Shown: positions 15,459 through 24,778 of the stretch, in pieces
How positions within the stretch are numbered: position 1 is the first letter of the stretch
Layout of the letters: every line of letters starts with the position of its first letter
Assembly (NCBI RefSeq): GCF_014649735.1
Contig: NZ_BMTP01000002.1
Coordinates: 365,697-429,696 of the forward strand
Length of the DNA: 64,000 nucleotides
From: Streptomyces lavendofoliae
Lineage (GTDB): Bacteria > Actinomycetota > Actinomycetes > Streptomycetales > Streptomycetaceae
Direction of reading: 5' to 3'
Notes under the pieces: model-generated
Databases searched by the model: none
Seen by the model: only the letters and a program-made list of their open reading frames with translations
Told to the model about the DNA's origin: nothing
Program-made: the position numbers and the translations under genes

Positions 15459-16012
15459 GGAGCGGCCGGAGGGGCCGGTCGGCCGACCAGGACCGCCGCA
15501 GCCGCCTCAAGAGGCTCCGGAAGGCCGGCGCGCAGCGGATCGCCGACCTCGACCTGCCGCGCGTCGCCGACGTGGCCGAGCTGTGCCGCCACCTGAGCGA
15601 GGTCCGGGGCCGCCCGATCACGCTGGTCCCGATGCAGATGCCCGCGTCGCACCCGTGCGGCATGTGGGTCGCCGCACGCGACGAGGACCTGATCTTCTAC
15701 GACGCCAACACGACCAGCGCGCATCAGGAGCACATCATCTTGCACGAGCTGGGCCACATCATCTGCTGCCACCGCGGGGCCGGCTGGCTGGACGAGGCGA
15801 GCGCCCGCCTCCTCTTCCCCGACCTCGACCCCGACCTCGTACGCGACATGCTCCTGCGCGCGACCTACGACGACGTCCAGGAGCAGGAGGCGGAGATCAT
15901 CGCCTACCTGCTCTCCCAGCGGGTCGGCAGCACCGAGGGGCGGCACGGCGCGGCACCGGCCGAGCCGGGCAAGAACGCCACGCTCAGCCGGATAGAACGC
16001 ACCCTCATCTGA
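15455..16012 (+). CDS. ImmA/IrrE-family metallo-endopeptidase
   Basis: A 185-residue protein with the zinc-binding HELGH motif in HIILHELGHIICCH (about residues 93-104) and a downstream acidic segment (EQEAEIIAYLL) supplying the third ligand Glu. The N terminus is basic. In Bacillus ImmA and Deinococcus IrrE, members cleave an XRE repressor upon a signal such as DNA damage; the coupled XRE gene here is the natural substrate. It ends 8 bases inside the convergent PKS gene. It is unknown whether this pair controls the PKS locus, the MAB_1171c gene or itself. Confidence 0.85.
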   Translation: MRSGRRGRSADQDRRSRLKRLRKAGAQRIADLDLPRVADVAELCRHLSEVRGRPITLVPMQMPASHPCGMWVAARDEDLIFYDANTTSAHQEHIILHELGHIICCHRGAGWLDEASARLLFPDLDPDLVRDMLLRATYDDVQEQEAEIIAYLLSQRVGSTEGRHGAAPAEPGKNATLSRIERTLI

Positions 16013-19000
16013 CGTGGCGCGCGCCTTCCGCGGTGGACGCCACCTCCTCGGCCAGGACGGCCACGGTCCGTCGGATGTCGTCCTCACGGTGGTCGCTGGT
16101 GACGAAGAACCGCAGCCGGGCGAGCCCCTCCTCCACCGCCGGGTGCAGGATCGGGTCGGCGATGACCCCGCGGTCGAACAACCGGTCCGCGACGCGCAGC
16201 GTCCGCGCCGAGTCGCCCAGGAGACACGGGACGATGGGGGTGCCGGCGCTGGAGCCCGTCGCCAGGCCGGCCGAGGCCGCCAGCCCGAGGAACAGCTCCG
16301 CGTTCCGCCGCAGGGACCGCACCCGGTGCGGCTCGGCGACGATCAGCTCGGTCGCGGCCAGCGCGGCGGCCGCGTTCGCCGGGGTGAGGCCCACGCTGTA
16401 GACGAAGCCCGGCAGTGTGTGGCGCAGCCACCGCACCGTCCGGGCGGAGCCGCCCAGGTACCCTCCGCAGCTGGCGAACGCCTTGGACAGGGTGCCCATC
16501 CACAGGTCGACGTCGGAGCGCTCGACGCCGAAGAACTCCCCCACGCCCCGGCCGGTCTCCCCCACCGTGCCGATGCTGTGGGCCTCGTCGACCATCAGCA
16601 GGGCGCCGTGGCGCTTCTTCAGCTCGATCACGGCCGGCAGGTCGACCAGGTCGCCGTCCATGCTGTACGCGCCCTCGACGGCGATCAGCACCCGCCGGAA
16701 CCGGGACCGGTTGAGCCGCAGCAGGTGCTCCAGCCGGCCGGTGTCGTTGTGCGGGAAGGGGCGCCGGGCCGCGCCGGACAGCGCGCAGCCCTGGAGGATG
16801 CTGTCGTGCGCGAGCGCGTCGTGCAGCACCAGGTCGTCGGGGCCCACGAGGTGCCCGATCGCCGTGACGTTGGTGGCGTGGCCGCTCACCAGCGTCAGGC
16901 AGTCGCCGACGCCGAGGAAGTCGGCGAGCGCCCGCTCCAGCCGTACCGTCAGGTCCCGTTCGCCGGACAGGGGCCGGCTGGCGGAGACGGAGGTGCCGTA
17001 CCGCTCCACCGCCGCGCGGGCGGCCTCGTTGACCGCCGGGTGGCCGGAGAGTCCCAGGTAGTTGTAGCTGCCGAAGGACAGGTACGAGCGGTCGCCGACC
17101 ACGGTCGTGTCGCGGATGGTGCCCTGGTGGACGCGGAAGTACGGGTAGGCCGCGCCACCGGCGGTGACGGCTTCGAGGCGCTGTTCGAACCGCCGTACCT
17201 CGGGGAAGTCCTCGATGCGCCCGGTCCCGGGCTCCCGGCCCGCCGCAGGCGGCGGGGCGACCGGGGGTGGTGCGGCGGGGGCGGGCGGCTCGTCGCGGTG
17301 CGGATCGACCAGGGCGATCAGCCGTCCGATGGTGAGGCCCGGCGCGTACATCTCCTCCGTGCGGAAGCCCGGTACGCGCTTGCCGATAGCGGCCTCCAGC
17401 TCGTGGAGCATCAGCGAGTCGAAACCCAGGTCGTCGACGAGCACCATCCCCTCGTCCAGGTCGGCGAGGGGGAACACCCCGATCCGCGACACCTCGCCGA
17501 GCACGACGGAGGCGCCGGACGGGCCGCCGGACCGGCCGGACGCGCGCTGCGCCGGTACGGACACGGACGGCGGTACGGAAGCGGGGGCCGGGGCGGGGGC
17601 GTCCTCCGCCGCCTCGCGGGCCGACTCGTCCACCACCCAGTGGCGCCGGGGGGCGAGCGGACTGGGCGGCAGGGTGCAGGGAGGCGTGCGTCCCGTCACG
17701 GGGCGCAGCCCCGCACCGGTGACCGCGCGCTCCGCGAGGCGGGTCAGCACGGCCGTACGCGCCTCGGTGGTCAGCTCCCCGGGCACCGGTACGGCCGCCT
17801 CGGGCGGCTCGCCGGGCGGCACCGTGCCGGCCACCCGTCCCGGGCCCAGCCGCCCGGTACGGCCGGTCGCCACCTCCTCTGCCGCCGCCGTCAGCTTGGC
17901 AACGGCGTCGGAGGCGTCGTCCACCACCAGAGCGAGGCGCTCCGCGAGGAGGGCGCGGCGGGCGAGGGTGTCCGCCACCCGGGCCGTCGGCGGCCGGTCG
18001 GCGTCGAGGGCCTCCGCCAGTTCCCGGGCGTGCCGGGCCAGGCCGGCGCGGTCGCGGGCGCTGAGGAGCAACAGGTGTGGCCCGTCGTCCGGTGTCGCGG
18101 GGCCGGCCGGTGTCCGGGCGCACTCCTCGACGACCAGATGGACACCGGTGCCGCCGAAGCCGAAGGCGCTCACACCCGCGCGGCGCGGCAGGCCGGAGCC
18201 GGCGTCCGGCCAGGGCGTGGGCACCGCCGGCACGGTCAGCCGCGCGGCGTCGAGCACGGAGCGGTCGGCCAGGTCGAATTCCGGCTGTGGCGGCACCACT
18301 CCCCGGTGCACGGCCAGGACGGTCTTGATGAGGCCGGCCACGCCCGCGGCGTTCAGGGAGTGCCCGACGACGGCCTTCACCGCTCCGAGGAGGGCGGGTG
18401 CCGCGTCCGCCTCGTCGCGCAGCTCGCGCAGGACGGCGGTCTCCACGGGGTCGCCGACCGTGGTGCCGGTGCCGTGGGCCTCCAGGTAGCCCACCGTGCC
18501 GGGGCTCAGGCCCGCGTCGCGGTAGGCGCGGCGCAGGGCGCGCAGCTGGCCGGCCGCCTGGGGGTGCATTCCGCCGTGCACGGTCCCGTCGTTGGCCGTG
18601 CCGACGCCGCGTATCACCGCGTACACCCGGTCGCCGGCCGCCAGGGCGTCGGACAGGGGGCGCAGGACCAGCACCCCGGCGCCCTCGCCGAGGACGAACC
18701 CGTCGGCCTCGGCGCCGAACGGCAGGCACCGGCCGCTGCGCGAGATGGCGCCGATCCGGCAGAGTCCCACCAGCAGGTCCGGGGTGAGCTGGAGCTGCGC
18801 GCCGCCCGCGAGGGCGATGCGGCACCGGCCCGCCCGCAGGGCGAACACGGCGTTGGCCACCGCCATCAGCCCGCCGGAGCAGGCGGAGTCCAGCGCGTAG
18901 CTCTCACCGTGCAGGTCGAAGACCGAACTGATGGTGTTGGGACCCATGTTGAGCAGCAGTCCGGCCGCGGACGAGCCGTGCAGTCCGTCCACGGCACGCG

Positions 19001-19517
19001 CCGACTCGCGCCACCGCGGGTCGGCCACCCGGGCTCCGAACTCGCCGCCCGCCAGCTGGCGCATACGGATCTGGAGTGTGCTGATCTCGCGGTACCCGCC
19101 CTCGGTGAGCGATGTGATCACCGAGGTCTCCTCGCGGTCGAAGCCCTCGGCCTCCCAGCCCGCGTCCTGGATCGCCTCGCGGGCGAGGTCGATCAGCAGC
19201 CGGCCCTGCGGGTCCATCGCGGCGGCCCGCCGCGGCGGGATGTTGTAGTGCGCCGCGTCGAAGTGGCCCACGTCCGGCAGCAGCGCCATGGTGTTGGTGT
19301 AGACGGATGACGGGTCGCGGAAGTTGTCGCTGAGGAAGGCGGCGCCGCGCCAGCGCGTGTCGGGGACGGCCGAGAACTGGGCCCTGGGGTCCATCAGCAG
19401 GCGCCAGTACTGGTGGAGGTCGCGCGCACCGGGGAAACGGCAGGACATCCCCACGATCGCGATGTCGTCCCGCCGGGTCGCCCCCGGGTCCATGGGGGTG
19501 TCGCCGGTCCCCTTCAT
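16005..19517 (-). CDS. KS-ACP-alpha-oxoamine synthase fusion (AT-less type I PKS)
   Basis: A 1170-residue multidomain enzyme. A ketosynthase covers about residues 17-465 with the catalytic triad visible: Cys213 in DSACSGG (instead of the usual DTACSSS), His348 in EAHGTGT and His386 in KAVVGHS. A 190-residue linker follows with no acyltransferase motif. An ACP (about 665-740) has Ser701 in DDLGFDSLML. Residues 770-1165 are an alpha-oxoamine synthase with VDEAHS (Asp977/His980) and the PLP Lys1012 in GTLSKAF. The expected chemistry is one decarboxylative condensation on the ACP followed by release through decarboxylative Claisen condensation with an amino acid, giving an alpha-aminoketone, as for RedL/PigH, SxtA and Fum8-type domains. 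Malonyl units would have to come in trans. It is coupled to the SDR gene by an ATGA overlap. Confidence 0.9.
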   Translation of the reverse strand: MKGTGDTPMDPGATRRDDIAIVGMSCRFPGARDLHQYWRLLMDPRAQFSAVPDTRWRGAAFLSDNFRDPSSVYTNTMALLPDVGHFDAAHYNIPPRRAAAMDPQGRLLIDLAREAIQDAGWEAEGFDREETSVITSLTEGGYREISTLQIRMRQLAGGEFGARVADPRWRESARAVDGLHGSSAAGLLLNMGPNTISSVFDLHGESYALDSACSGGLMAVANAVFALRAGRCRIALAGGAQLQLTPDLLVGLCRIGAISRSGRCLPFGAEADGFVLGEGAGVLVLRPLSDALAAGDRVYAVIRGVGTANDGTVHGGMHPQAAGQLRALRRAYRDAGLSPGTVGYLEAHGTGTTVGDPVETAVLRELRDEADAAPALLGAVKAVVGHSLNAAGVAGLIKTVLAVHRGVVPPQPEFDLADRSVLDAARLTVPAVPTPWPDAGSGLPRRAGVSAFGFGGTGVHLVVEECARTPAGPATPDDGPHLLLLSARDRAGLARHARELAEALDADRPPTARVADTLARRALLAERLALVVDDASDAVAKLTAAAEEVATGRTGRLGPGRVAGTVPPGEPPEAAVPVPGELTTEARTAVLTRLAERAVTGAGLRPVTGRTPPCTLPPSPLAPRRHWVVDESAREAAEDAPAPAPASVPPSVSVPAQRASGRSGGPSGASVVLGEVSRIGVFPLADLDEGMVLVDDLGFDSLMLHELEAAIGKRVPGFRTEEMYAPGLTIGRLIALVDPHRDEPPAPAAPPPVAPPPAAGREPGTGRIEDFPEVRRFEQRLEAVTAGGAAYPYFRVHQGTIRDTTVVGDRSYLSFGSYNYLGLSGHPAVNEAARAAVERYGTSVSASRPLSGERDLTVRLERALADFLGVGDCLTLVSGHATNVTAIGHLVGPDDLVLHDALAHDSILQGCALSGAARRPFPHNDTGRLEHLLRLNRSRFRRVLIAVEGAYSMDGDLVDLPAVIELKKRHGALLMVDEAHSIGTVGETGRGVGEFFGVERSDVDLWMGTLSKAFASCGGYLGGSARTVRWLRHTLPGFVYSVGLTPANAAAALAATELIVAEPHRVRSLRRNAELFLGLAASAGLATGSSAGTPIVPCLLGDSARTLRVADRLFDRGVIADPILHPAVEEGLARLRFFVTSDHREDDIRRTVAVLAEEVASTAEGARHVR

Positions 19518-20464
19518 CGCCGTGACCCGGTGGCCGCCGTATGGTCGCGCCACCAGTCCACCGTCGCGCCGACCTGTTCGTCGACGGGGGTGGCCCGCAC
19601 CGTGAACGCGGACTCGTAGGCGCTCGAGTCGACGACGAACGGGCGGTCGAACTGGTAGCGCACCTCCTTGAGTTCCCGCACCAGCGGGGACAGCAGCGAG
19701 GCGACGCCGAGAACGGCCCGCGGCATGCCGCGGACCGCGACCGGCGCGGTTCCCGCCCGGGCCGCCAGACGGTCGACCATGGCCCGGGTGGAGAGGGCGG
19801 GCGCGGTGGGGACGTGCCAGGCGCGCCCCCAGGCCCGCTCCTCGGCGGCCACCTCGGCCAGTGCCCCGGCGACGTCGGGGAGGTAGGTCCAGCTGTGCGG
19901 GGCGTCGGGGTTCCCGAGGGTGGTGACCGGCTTGCCGCGCAGCAGCCGGGGCATCACCCGGGCGGCCAGGTGCCCGCCGTCGGTCACGCCGGGCCCGAAG
20001 AAGTCGGAGGCCCGTACCTCGACCGCCCGGATGCGGCCCTGTTCGTGCCGTTCCCGCGCCTGCTTCCACAGGTCTGCGCGGACCCGCCCCTTGGGGCCGG
20101 TCGCCGCGAGCGGCAGGTCCTCGGTCAGCGGGCGGTCCACCGGGCCGTAGCCGTAGAGGTTGCCCAGCATGACGAGGACGGCCCCGGTCGACTCGGCCGC
20201 CTCGAAGGTGGCCGAGGCCAGCGCCGGCCATTCGCTCACCCAGCGGTGGTAGGGCGGTGCGGCGCAACTGTAGAGGGCGGTGGCGCCCTTGACGGCGTCG
20301 ATCAGCGGTCCGCTGTTCCTCGCGTCCAGCGCGAGGTGCTCGATGCCCGGTTCCGGGCTGCGGCCCGACCGGGTGATGACGCGTACGGAGTGGCCCTGTG
20401 CTGCCAGCAGCCGCGCGGTGGCCGCGCCGGCGGGCCCGAAACCTATGACGACATGAAGGTTCAC
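19514..20464 (-). CDS. Extended SDR / NAD-dependent epimerase-dehydratase-like protein
   Basis: A 316-residue Rossmann protein with the nucleotide motif GFGPAGAATA at residues 8-17 and a typical extended-SDR middle (GNLYGYGPVD, VRASDFFGPGV, SWTYLPDVAGALAEVA). The usual YxxxK pair is not obvious (the region reads LYGYGP...), so catalysis may differ or be lost. GTG start at 20464. It is transcribed ahead of and overlaps the KS-ACP-AOS gene by 4 bases, making it the probable reductase or modifying partner for the aminoketone. The divergent neighbour is the siderophore uptake system. Confidence 0.75.
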   Translation of the reverse strand: MNLHVVIGFGPAGAATARLLAAQGHSVRVITRSGRSPEPGIEHLALDARNSGPLIDAVKGATALYSCAAPPYHRWVSEWPALASATFEAAESTGAVLVMLGNLYGYGPVDRPLTEDLPLAATGPKGRVRADLWKQARERHEQGRIRAVEVRASDFFGPGVTDGGHLAARVMPRLLRGKPVTTLGNPDAPHSWTYLPDVAGALAEVAAEERAWGRAWHVPTAPALSTRAMVDRLAARAGTAPVAVRGMPRAVLGVASLLSPLVRELKEVRYQFDRPFVVDSSAYESAFTVRATPVDEQVGATVDWWRDHTAATGSRR

Positions 20465-20828
20465 CCCCGCACACTAACCCGGCGGCCCGCCCGGCTCGTC
20501 GGGGGCGCCCCCCTCCGGTGCCCGTGACCGCACCGGAGGACCCCGCCGCGAACGGCCTTTGCGCGTAGGGGACTTGACGGTCAGGGCGGAGGCGGGAGGC
20601 GCCACGGAGGGGCGGCGCGCGGACGGGGGCGGGGCGGTGGCCGTGAGAGGTGCCCACGCACCGCGACGGGGGTGTGGCAGAGGGGGCTTGAGTGTGTGCG
20701 GCAGGGGCGTGGGGTGGTGCAATAGATCTCGACCTGGTCACAAGCCGGACGATCTCTGCAGCATCCATAAGGTGTGCCTTACCTAAGTTGTATGGTGGCG
20801 CGGTCGGACCGGCAACGGGGGAAGGAAC
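20465..20828. other. Divergent intergenic region between SDR and siderophore uptake genes
   Basis: 364 bases. The left two-thirds are G+C-rich with no gene visible; the right end holds the iron box at 20768-20786 and the leader of the ABC ATPase gene. Confidence 0.5.
20768..20786. promoter_or_regulatory. Iron box (DmdR1/IdeR-type operator) before siderophore uptake operon
   Basis: TAAGGTGTGCCTTACCTAA matches the consensus TTAGGTTAGGCTAACCTAA at 14 of 19 positions by direct comparison, with both outer half-sites well kept. It lies about 43-60 bases before the ATPase start, so the uptake operon should be repressed when iron is plentiful. Confidence 0.75.
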
Positions 20829-21641
20829 GTGGTGTCCATGGGCGACGTCCGCCTGGTGGCGAAGGACCTCGAGGTCGGGCACGGCGGCCGTCCCGTGCTG
20901 AAGCGGGTGGACCTGTCCCTCCGGGCCGGGGCGGTCACCGTGCTCGTCGGGCCCAACGGCTGTGGGAAGTCCACCCTGTTGCGCACCGTGGCGGGCCTCC
21001 TGCCGCCGCTCGCGGGAGAGGTGCGCGTCGACGACACGCCCCTCGCCTCGTTCGCCCGCCGCACGCTGTCCCAGCGCCTGGCCTTCCTTCCCCAGACCTC
21101 GCAGGCCCCGGCCGGAGTGACGGTCCGTGAGTTGGTCCGGCACGGCCGGTACGCCCACCGGGGCGCGCTCGCCCGGCACACCGGCGAGGACACCGAGGCG
21201 ATCGACTGGGCGCTGGAGGTCACGGACGCGGCCCCCCTCGTGGAGCGGCGGCTCGACGAACTGTCCGGCGGCGAACGCCAGCGCGCCTGGCTGGCCATGG
21301 TGCTGGCGCAGCGCGCCGGGGTGCTCCTGCTGGACGAGCCCACCACGTACCTCGACATGCGCCACCAGTTCGAGGTGCTCGACGTCGTGCGGCGCCTGGC
21401 CCGGGAGCACGGCATCGCCGTCGGCGTGGTCCTGCACGACCTGATGCAGGCCGCGGCCTACGCCGACGACGTCGTGGTCGTCGCGGACGGCGGGATCGCC
21501 GCCGCGGGGACGGCCGACGACGTCCTCACGCCGGACGTCATCGAGCGAGCCTTCGGGCTGCGCGTGAGCGTCGTCCGCGATCCGGCCACCGGCCATCTCG
21601 CCTGCTTCCCCCAGCGGTCCCAGGCTCCCGCCGCGTCCTGA
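20829..21641 (+). CDS. Ferric-siderophore ABC transporter ATP-binding protein
   Basis: A FepC/FhuC-type ATPase of about 270 residues. Walker A is GPNGCGKST at 41-49, the signature is ELSGGERQRAWLAMVLAQ, Walker B is VLLLDEPTTYLDM with the siderophore-family TTYLD variant, and the switch His is in VVLHDLMQAA. Two GTGs (20829, 20832) and an ATG (20838) are possible starts behind GAAGGA at 20821-20826; the choice changes only three residues. It energises import by the fused permease two genes downstream and is controlled by the iron box. Confidence 0.9.
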   Translation: MVSMGDVRLVAKDLEVGHGGRPVLKRVDLSLRAGAVTVLVGPNGCGKSTLLRTVAGLLPPLAGEVRVDDTPLASFARRTLSQRLAFLPQTSQAPAGVTVRELVRHGRYAHRGALARHTGEDTEAIDWALEVTDAAPLVERRLDELSGGERQRAWLAMVLAQRAGVLLLDEPTTYLDMRHQFEVLDVVRRLAREHGIAVGVVLHDLMQAAAYADDVVVVADGGIAAAGTADDVLTPDVIERAFGLRVSVVRDPATGHLACFPQRSQAPAAS

Positions 21642-21697
21642 ACCCGAGGGCCCCGGCGGTCCCGCCCGCATCACCAGCACACAAGGAGAGACTCACC

Positions 21698-22693
21698 ATG
21701 CAGAGAACGCTGCGCGCCCTCGCGACCGGCGGAACCGCTGTGGCCCTGATACTCACCGCCGCGGGCTGCGGGTCCGGCACGGTGGGCGGGACGACGGACG
21801 ACAGGTCCGGCGGGGCCAAGGCCGGGAGCGGGAGCATCACCGTCGACACCGCCCAGGGCAAGGTCAGCCTGGACAAGCCCGCGACCAGGGTCGTGGCGCT
21901 GGAGTGGACGTACACCGAGGAGCTGGTCGCGCTCGGTGTCACTCCGGCGGGCAACGCCGACAACAAGGGCTACGGCACCTGGATCACCGCCGAGGGCGCG
22001 GACCTGCCGGGCAAGGTGACCGACGTGGGCGACCGCAACGAGCCCAGCCTGGAGAAGATCCGCGCGCTCCGGCCCGACCTCATCGTGATCGACAACGACC
22101 GGTCCAAGGCCAACCTGAAGCAGCTCCAGGCCATCGCTCCGGTGCTGTCGTTCACGTACACCACCAAGCCGCAGCTGGAGACGATGAAGAAGAACTTCGG
22201 CGAGCTGGCGAAGGCGGTCGGCAAGGAGGACAAGGCCGCCGAGGTGACCGGGCGGATCGACGCCAAGGCCGCCGACCTCAAGGGCCGGCTGGACAAGGCG
22301 GGCAAGGGCGGCCTGAAGTACGCCCTCGCGCAGGGCTTCACCGCCAACGGAGCCGCCTCCATCCGTATGCTCACCGACGACGCGATCGCCCCCCAGGTGC
22401 TGAACCTGGCCGGGCTGAAGAACGGCTGGAAGGGCCAGTCCGACGCCTGGGGCATGACCACCGTCGGTGTCGAGGGGCTGACGAAGGTCGAGAAGGACGC
22501 GACGTTCCTGTACGTCGCCGCCGACGACGACGACCCGTTCACCGGTGACCTCGCCGGCAACGCGGTCTGGAAGGGCCTGGAGTTCGTCAAGAAGGACAAG
22601 GCCCTCCCGCTCGACCCGGGCACCTGGCTCTTCGGCGGTCCGCTGTCGGCGATGCACCTCCTCGACGAGACCGGCAAGGCTCTGAAGGTCTGA
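21698..22693 (+). CDS. Ferric-siderophore-binding lipoprotein
   Basis: A 331-residue periplasmic-binding-type lipoprotein. The signal peptide MQRTLRALATGGTAVALILT ends in a lipobox AAGC (Cys25 by count), followed by a Gly/Ser-rich tether. The mature part has FecB/FhuD-class features: TRVVALEWTYTEELVALGV near residue 65, LRPDLIVIDNDRS, and LQAIAPVLSFTY. It captures ferric siderophore at the membrane surface for the permease whose ATG overlaps its stop codon. RBS AAGGAGAG precedes ATG 21698. Confidence 0.9.
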   Translation: MQRTLRALATGGTAVALILTAAGCGSGTVGGTTDDRSGGAKAGSGSITVDTAQGKVSLDKPATRVVALEWTYTEELVALGVTPAGNADNKGYGTWITAEGADLPGKVTDVGDRNEPSLEKIRALRPDLIVIDNDRSKANLKQLQAIAPVLSFTYTTKPQLETMKKNFGELAKAVGKEDKAAEVTGRIDAKAADLKGRLDKAGKGGLKYALAQGFTANGAASIRMLTDDAIAPQVLNLAGLKNGWKGQSDAWGMTTVGVEGLTKVEKDATFLYVAADDDDPFTGDLAGNAVWKGLEFVKKDKALPLDPGTWLFGGPLSAMHLLDETGKALKV

Positions 22694-24768
22694 TGGTTCC
22701 GGAAGGACTGACGACGGCCGCACCCGCCGCCCGTCTGCCCGGCCACCGCCCGCGGGCCCTGCTCGTGGGCGGCGGCCTGTCCCTGGCCCTGTGCGTGGTC
22801 GGCGTGCTCCACCTGGGTCTCGGGGTGTCCGGAGTCGGCATCGGCGACATCCTGGACCTGCTCCTCGGCCACGGCGACGCCCGCACCGAGGACGTCCTGC
22901 TCGGCAGCCGCCTGCCGCGCACCCTGACCGGGCTGGTCGTCGGAGTCGCGCTCGGCGTCTCCGGCGTCCTCGTGCAGGGCGCGACCCGCAACCCCCTGGC
23001 GGCGCCCGACACCCTGGGCGTGAACGCCGGGGCGTACTTCGCCGTGGTGCTGGTGGCCTTCACCGGGATCAGCCTCGGCCCCGTCCCGGCCGGCGGCGCG
23101 GCGTTCCTCGGCGGCCTCGTCGCGGTCGCCGTCGTGTACCTGCTCAGCCGCAACGGGGTGATGACGCCCGGCCGGGTGCTGCTCGCCGGTGCGACCGTGG
23201 CGCTCGCGGGCACCGCGGGCGCCGAGTTCCTCCAGATGCTCGACGTGCAGGCGACCCGGGGGCTGTTCTTCTGGGGCAACGGCACGCTGATGCAGTCCGG
23301 CCTGGAGCGGCCGCTGACACTCGGCGCGGTCGTCGCGGCCGGCGCGCTGCTCGCCCCGCTGCTGGCGCGCCCGCTGGACCTGCTGGCCCTCGGGGACGAG
23401 ACGGCCGAGGCCATGGGCGTACGGGTGGAACGGGTGCGCCCGGCGGCCTTCCTGGTCGCCGTGCTGCTGTCGGCGGCGGCCGTGTCGCTGGCCGGCCCGA
23501 TCGGCTTCGTCGGGCTGATCGGCCCGGTGGTCGTACGGCAGCTGGGTGTCCGCACCCACGCGCTGCTCATCCCGATGGCGGCGCTGCTGGCGTCCACCCT
23601 GGTCCTGGGCGCCGACGCGGCGGCCCAGCTGGTCGTGACGCCGTCCGCCACGCAGCCCGCCGAGATCCCGGTCGGTGTGGTGACGGCGCTGATCGGCGGT
23701 CCGGTGTTCATGGCTCTGGCGCGCCGGGTGAGCACGGGTGACGCCGACACGGGCGCCGCGGTGGTGGTGTCCGGCCGGCGGCGCGCCCCCGCTTTCGCGG
23801 TGGTGCTGGGCGGCGGGCTGGTGGCCCTGGCCGTCGCGATCGCCGTCTCGCTGCGCGTGGGCGATGTGGAGATCACCTGGAGCCAGCTCGTCGCGGCGCT
23901 GTTCGGTTCCGCCGAGCAGATCACCGAGGCGGTGGTCGACTACCGGCTGCCCCGCGTCCTGGTGGCCGCGCTGGCCGGGGCGTGCCTGGCGGTGGCCGGG
24001 GCGGCGGTGCAGGCGGTCGTACGCAACCCGCTGGCCGAGCCGGGGCTGGTGGGGGTGACCGGCGGTGCGTCGCTCGGCGCGATCGCGGTCATCGTCGCCG
24101 TGCCGTCGGCGCCGCTGGTGGCCCTGCCGGCCGCGGCGGGCGTCGGGGGCGTCGCCATGCTCGCCCTGGTGGTGCTGGTCGCGCGCGGGAGCCGCACGGA
24201 CGGGCGGGCCGGCCTGGACCCGACCCGGGTGGTGCTGGTGGGCCTGGGAGCCGCCGCCACCTCGATGGCACTGGTCAACATCATGGTCGTCAGCGTGCAG
24301 ATGAACGTGTCCTCCGCGCTCGGCTGGCTCGCGGGCAGCACGTACGCCCGGGACTTCTCCGCGCTGGGCTGGCTGGCGCTGCCGGCGCTGGTGGCGGTGG
24401 CCCTGGTGGCCGCGGCACGGCCGGTGAACCTGCTCTCGCTCGGTGACGACCTGCCCCGCGCCCTCGGGCTGGAGCTGGGCCGCGCCCGGCTGCTGGTGCT
24501 CGGCGCGGGCGCGGTGCTGGCGGCGGGTACGGCGGCGGCGGTGGGCGCGGTCGGTTTCGTCGGGCTGGTCGCCCCGCATCTGGCCCGGCGGATCGTCGGC
24601 AACGACACGGCCCGGGCGGTGCCGATGGCCGCCGTCCTGGGGGCGGTGCTGGTGGTGTCGTCGGACGCCCTGGGGCGTTGGCTGCTGGCCCCGACGGAGA
24701 TCCCGGTGGGCATCGTCACGGCGCTGGTGGGCGCCCCGTACCTGGTGTGGTTGCTGCGTCGGTTGTGA
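22693..24768 (+). CDS. Fused two-domain FecCD-type siderophore permease
   Basis: A 691-residue permease with two tandem FecCD domains, about residues 25-350 and 360-690, each with the GxxLGVSGVLVQGATRNPLAAPDTLGV-type motif (second copy: GACLAVAGAAVQAVVRNPLAEPGLVGV) and a late PIGFVGLIGPV / AVGFVGLVAPH loop that contacts the ATPase. The single-chain arrangement is like FhuB; many Streptomyces systems use two separate genes. ATG at 22693 shares one base with the lipoprotein stop. It ends 10 bases from the convergent MFS gene. Confidence 0.9.
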   Translation: MVPEGLTTAAPAARLPGHRPRALLVGGGLSLALCVVGVLHLGLGVSGVGIGDILDLLLGHGDARTEDVLLGSRLPRTLTGLVVGVALGVSGVLVQGATRNPLAAPDTLGVNAGAYFAVVLVAFTGISLGPVPAGGAAFLGGLVAVAVVYLLSRNGVMTPGRVLLAGATVALAGTAGAEFLQMLDVQATRGLFFWGNGTLMQSGLERPLTLGAVVAAGALLAPLLARPLDLLALGDETAEAMGVRVERVRPAAFLVAVLLSAAAVSLAGPIGFVGLIGPVVVRQLGVRTHALLIPMAALLASTLVLGADAAAQLVVTPSATQPAEIPVGVVTALIGGPVFMALARRVSTGDADTGAAVVVSGRRRAPAFAVVLGGGLVALAVAIAVSLRVGDVEITWSQLVAALFGSAEQITEAVVDYRLPRVLVAALAGACLAVAGAAVQAVVRNPLAEPGLVGVTGGASLGAIAVIVAVPSAPLVALPAAAGVGGVAMLALVVLVARGSRTDGRAGLDPTRVVLVGLGAAATSMALVNIMVVSVQMNVSSALGWLAGSTYARDFSALGWLALPALVAVALVAAARPVNLLSLGDDLPRALGLELGRARLLVLGAGAVLAAGTAAAVGAVGFVGLVAPHLARRIVGNDTARAVPMAAVLGAVLVVSSDALGRWLLAPTEIPVGIVTALVGAPYLVWLLRRL

Positions 24769-24778
24769 CGGTCGGGGT

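Noticed and set aside
16014..19310. A 1098-residue open frame on the plus strand
   Set aside because: It is the complement of the KS-ACP-AOS gene. Its translation is Gly/Arg/His/Gln-rich with no family motif, typical of the antisense frame of a G+C-rich gene.
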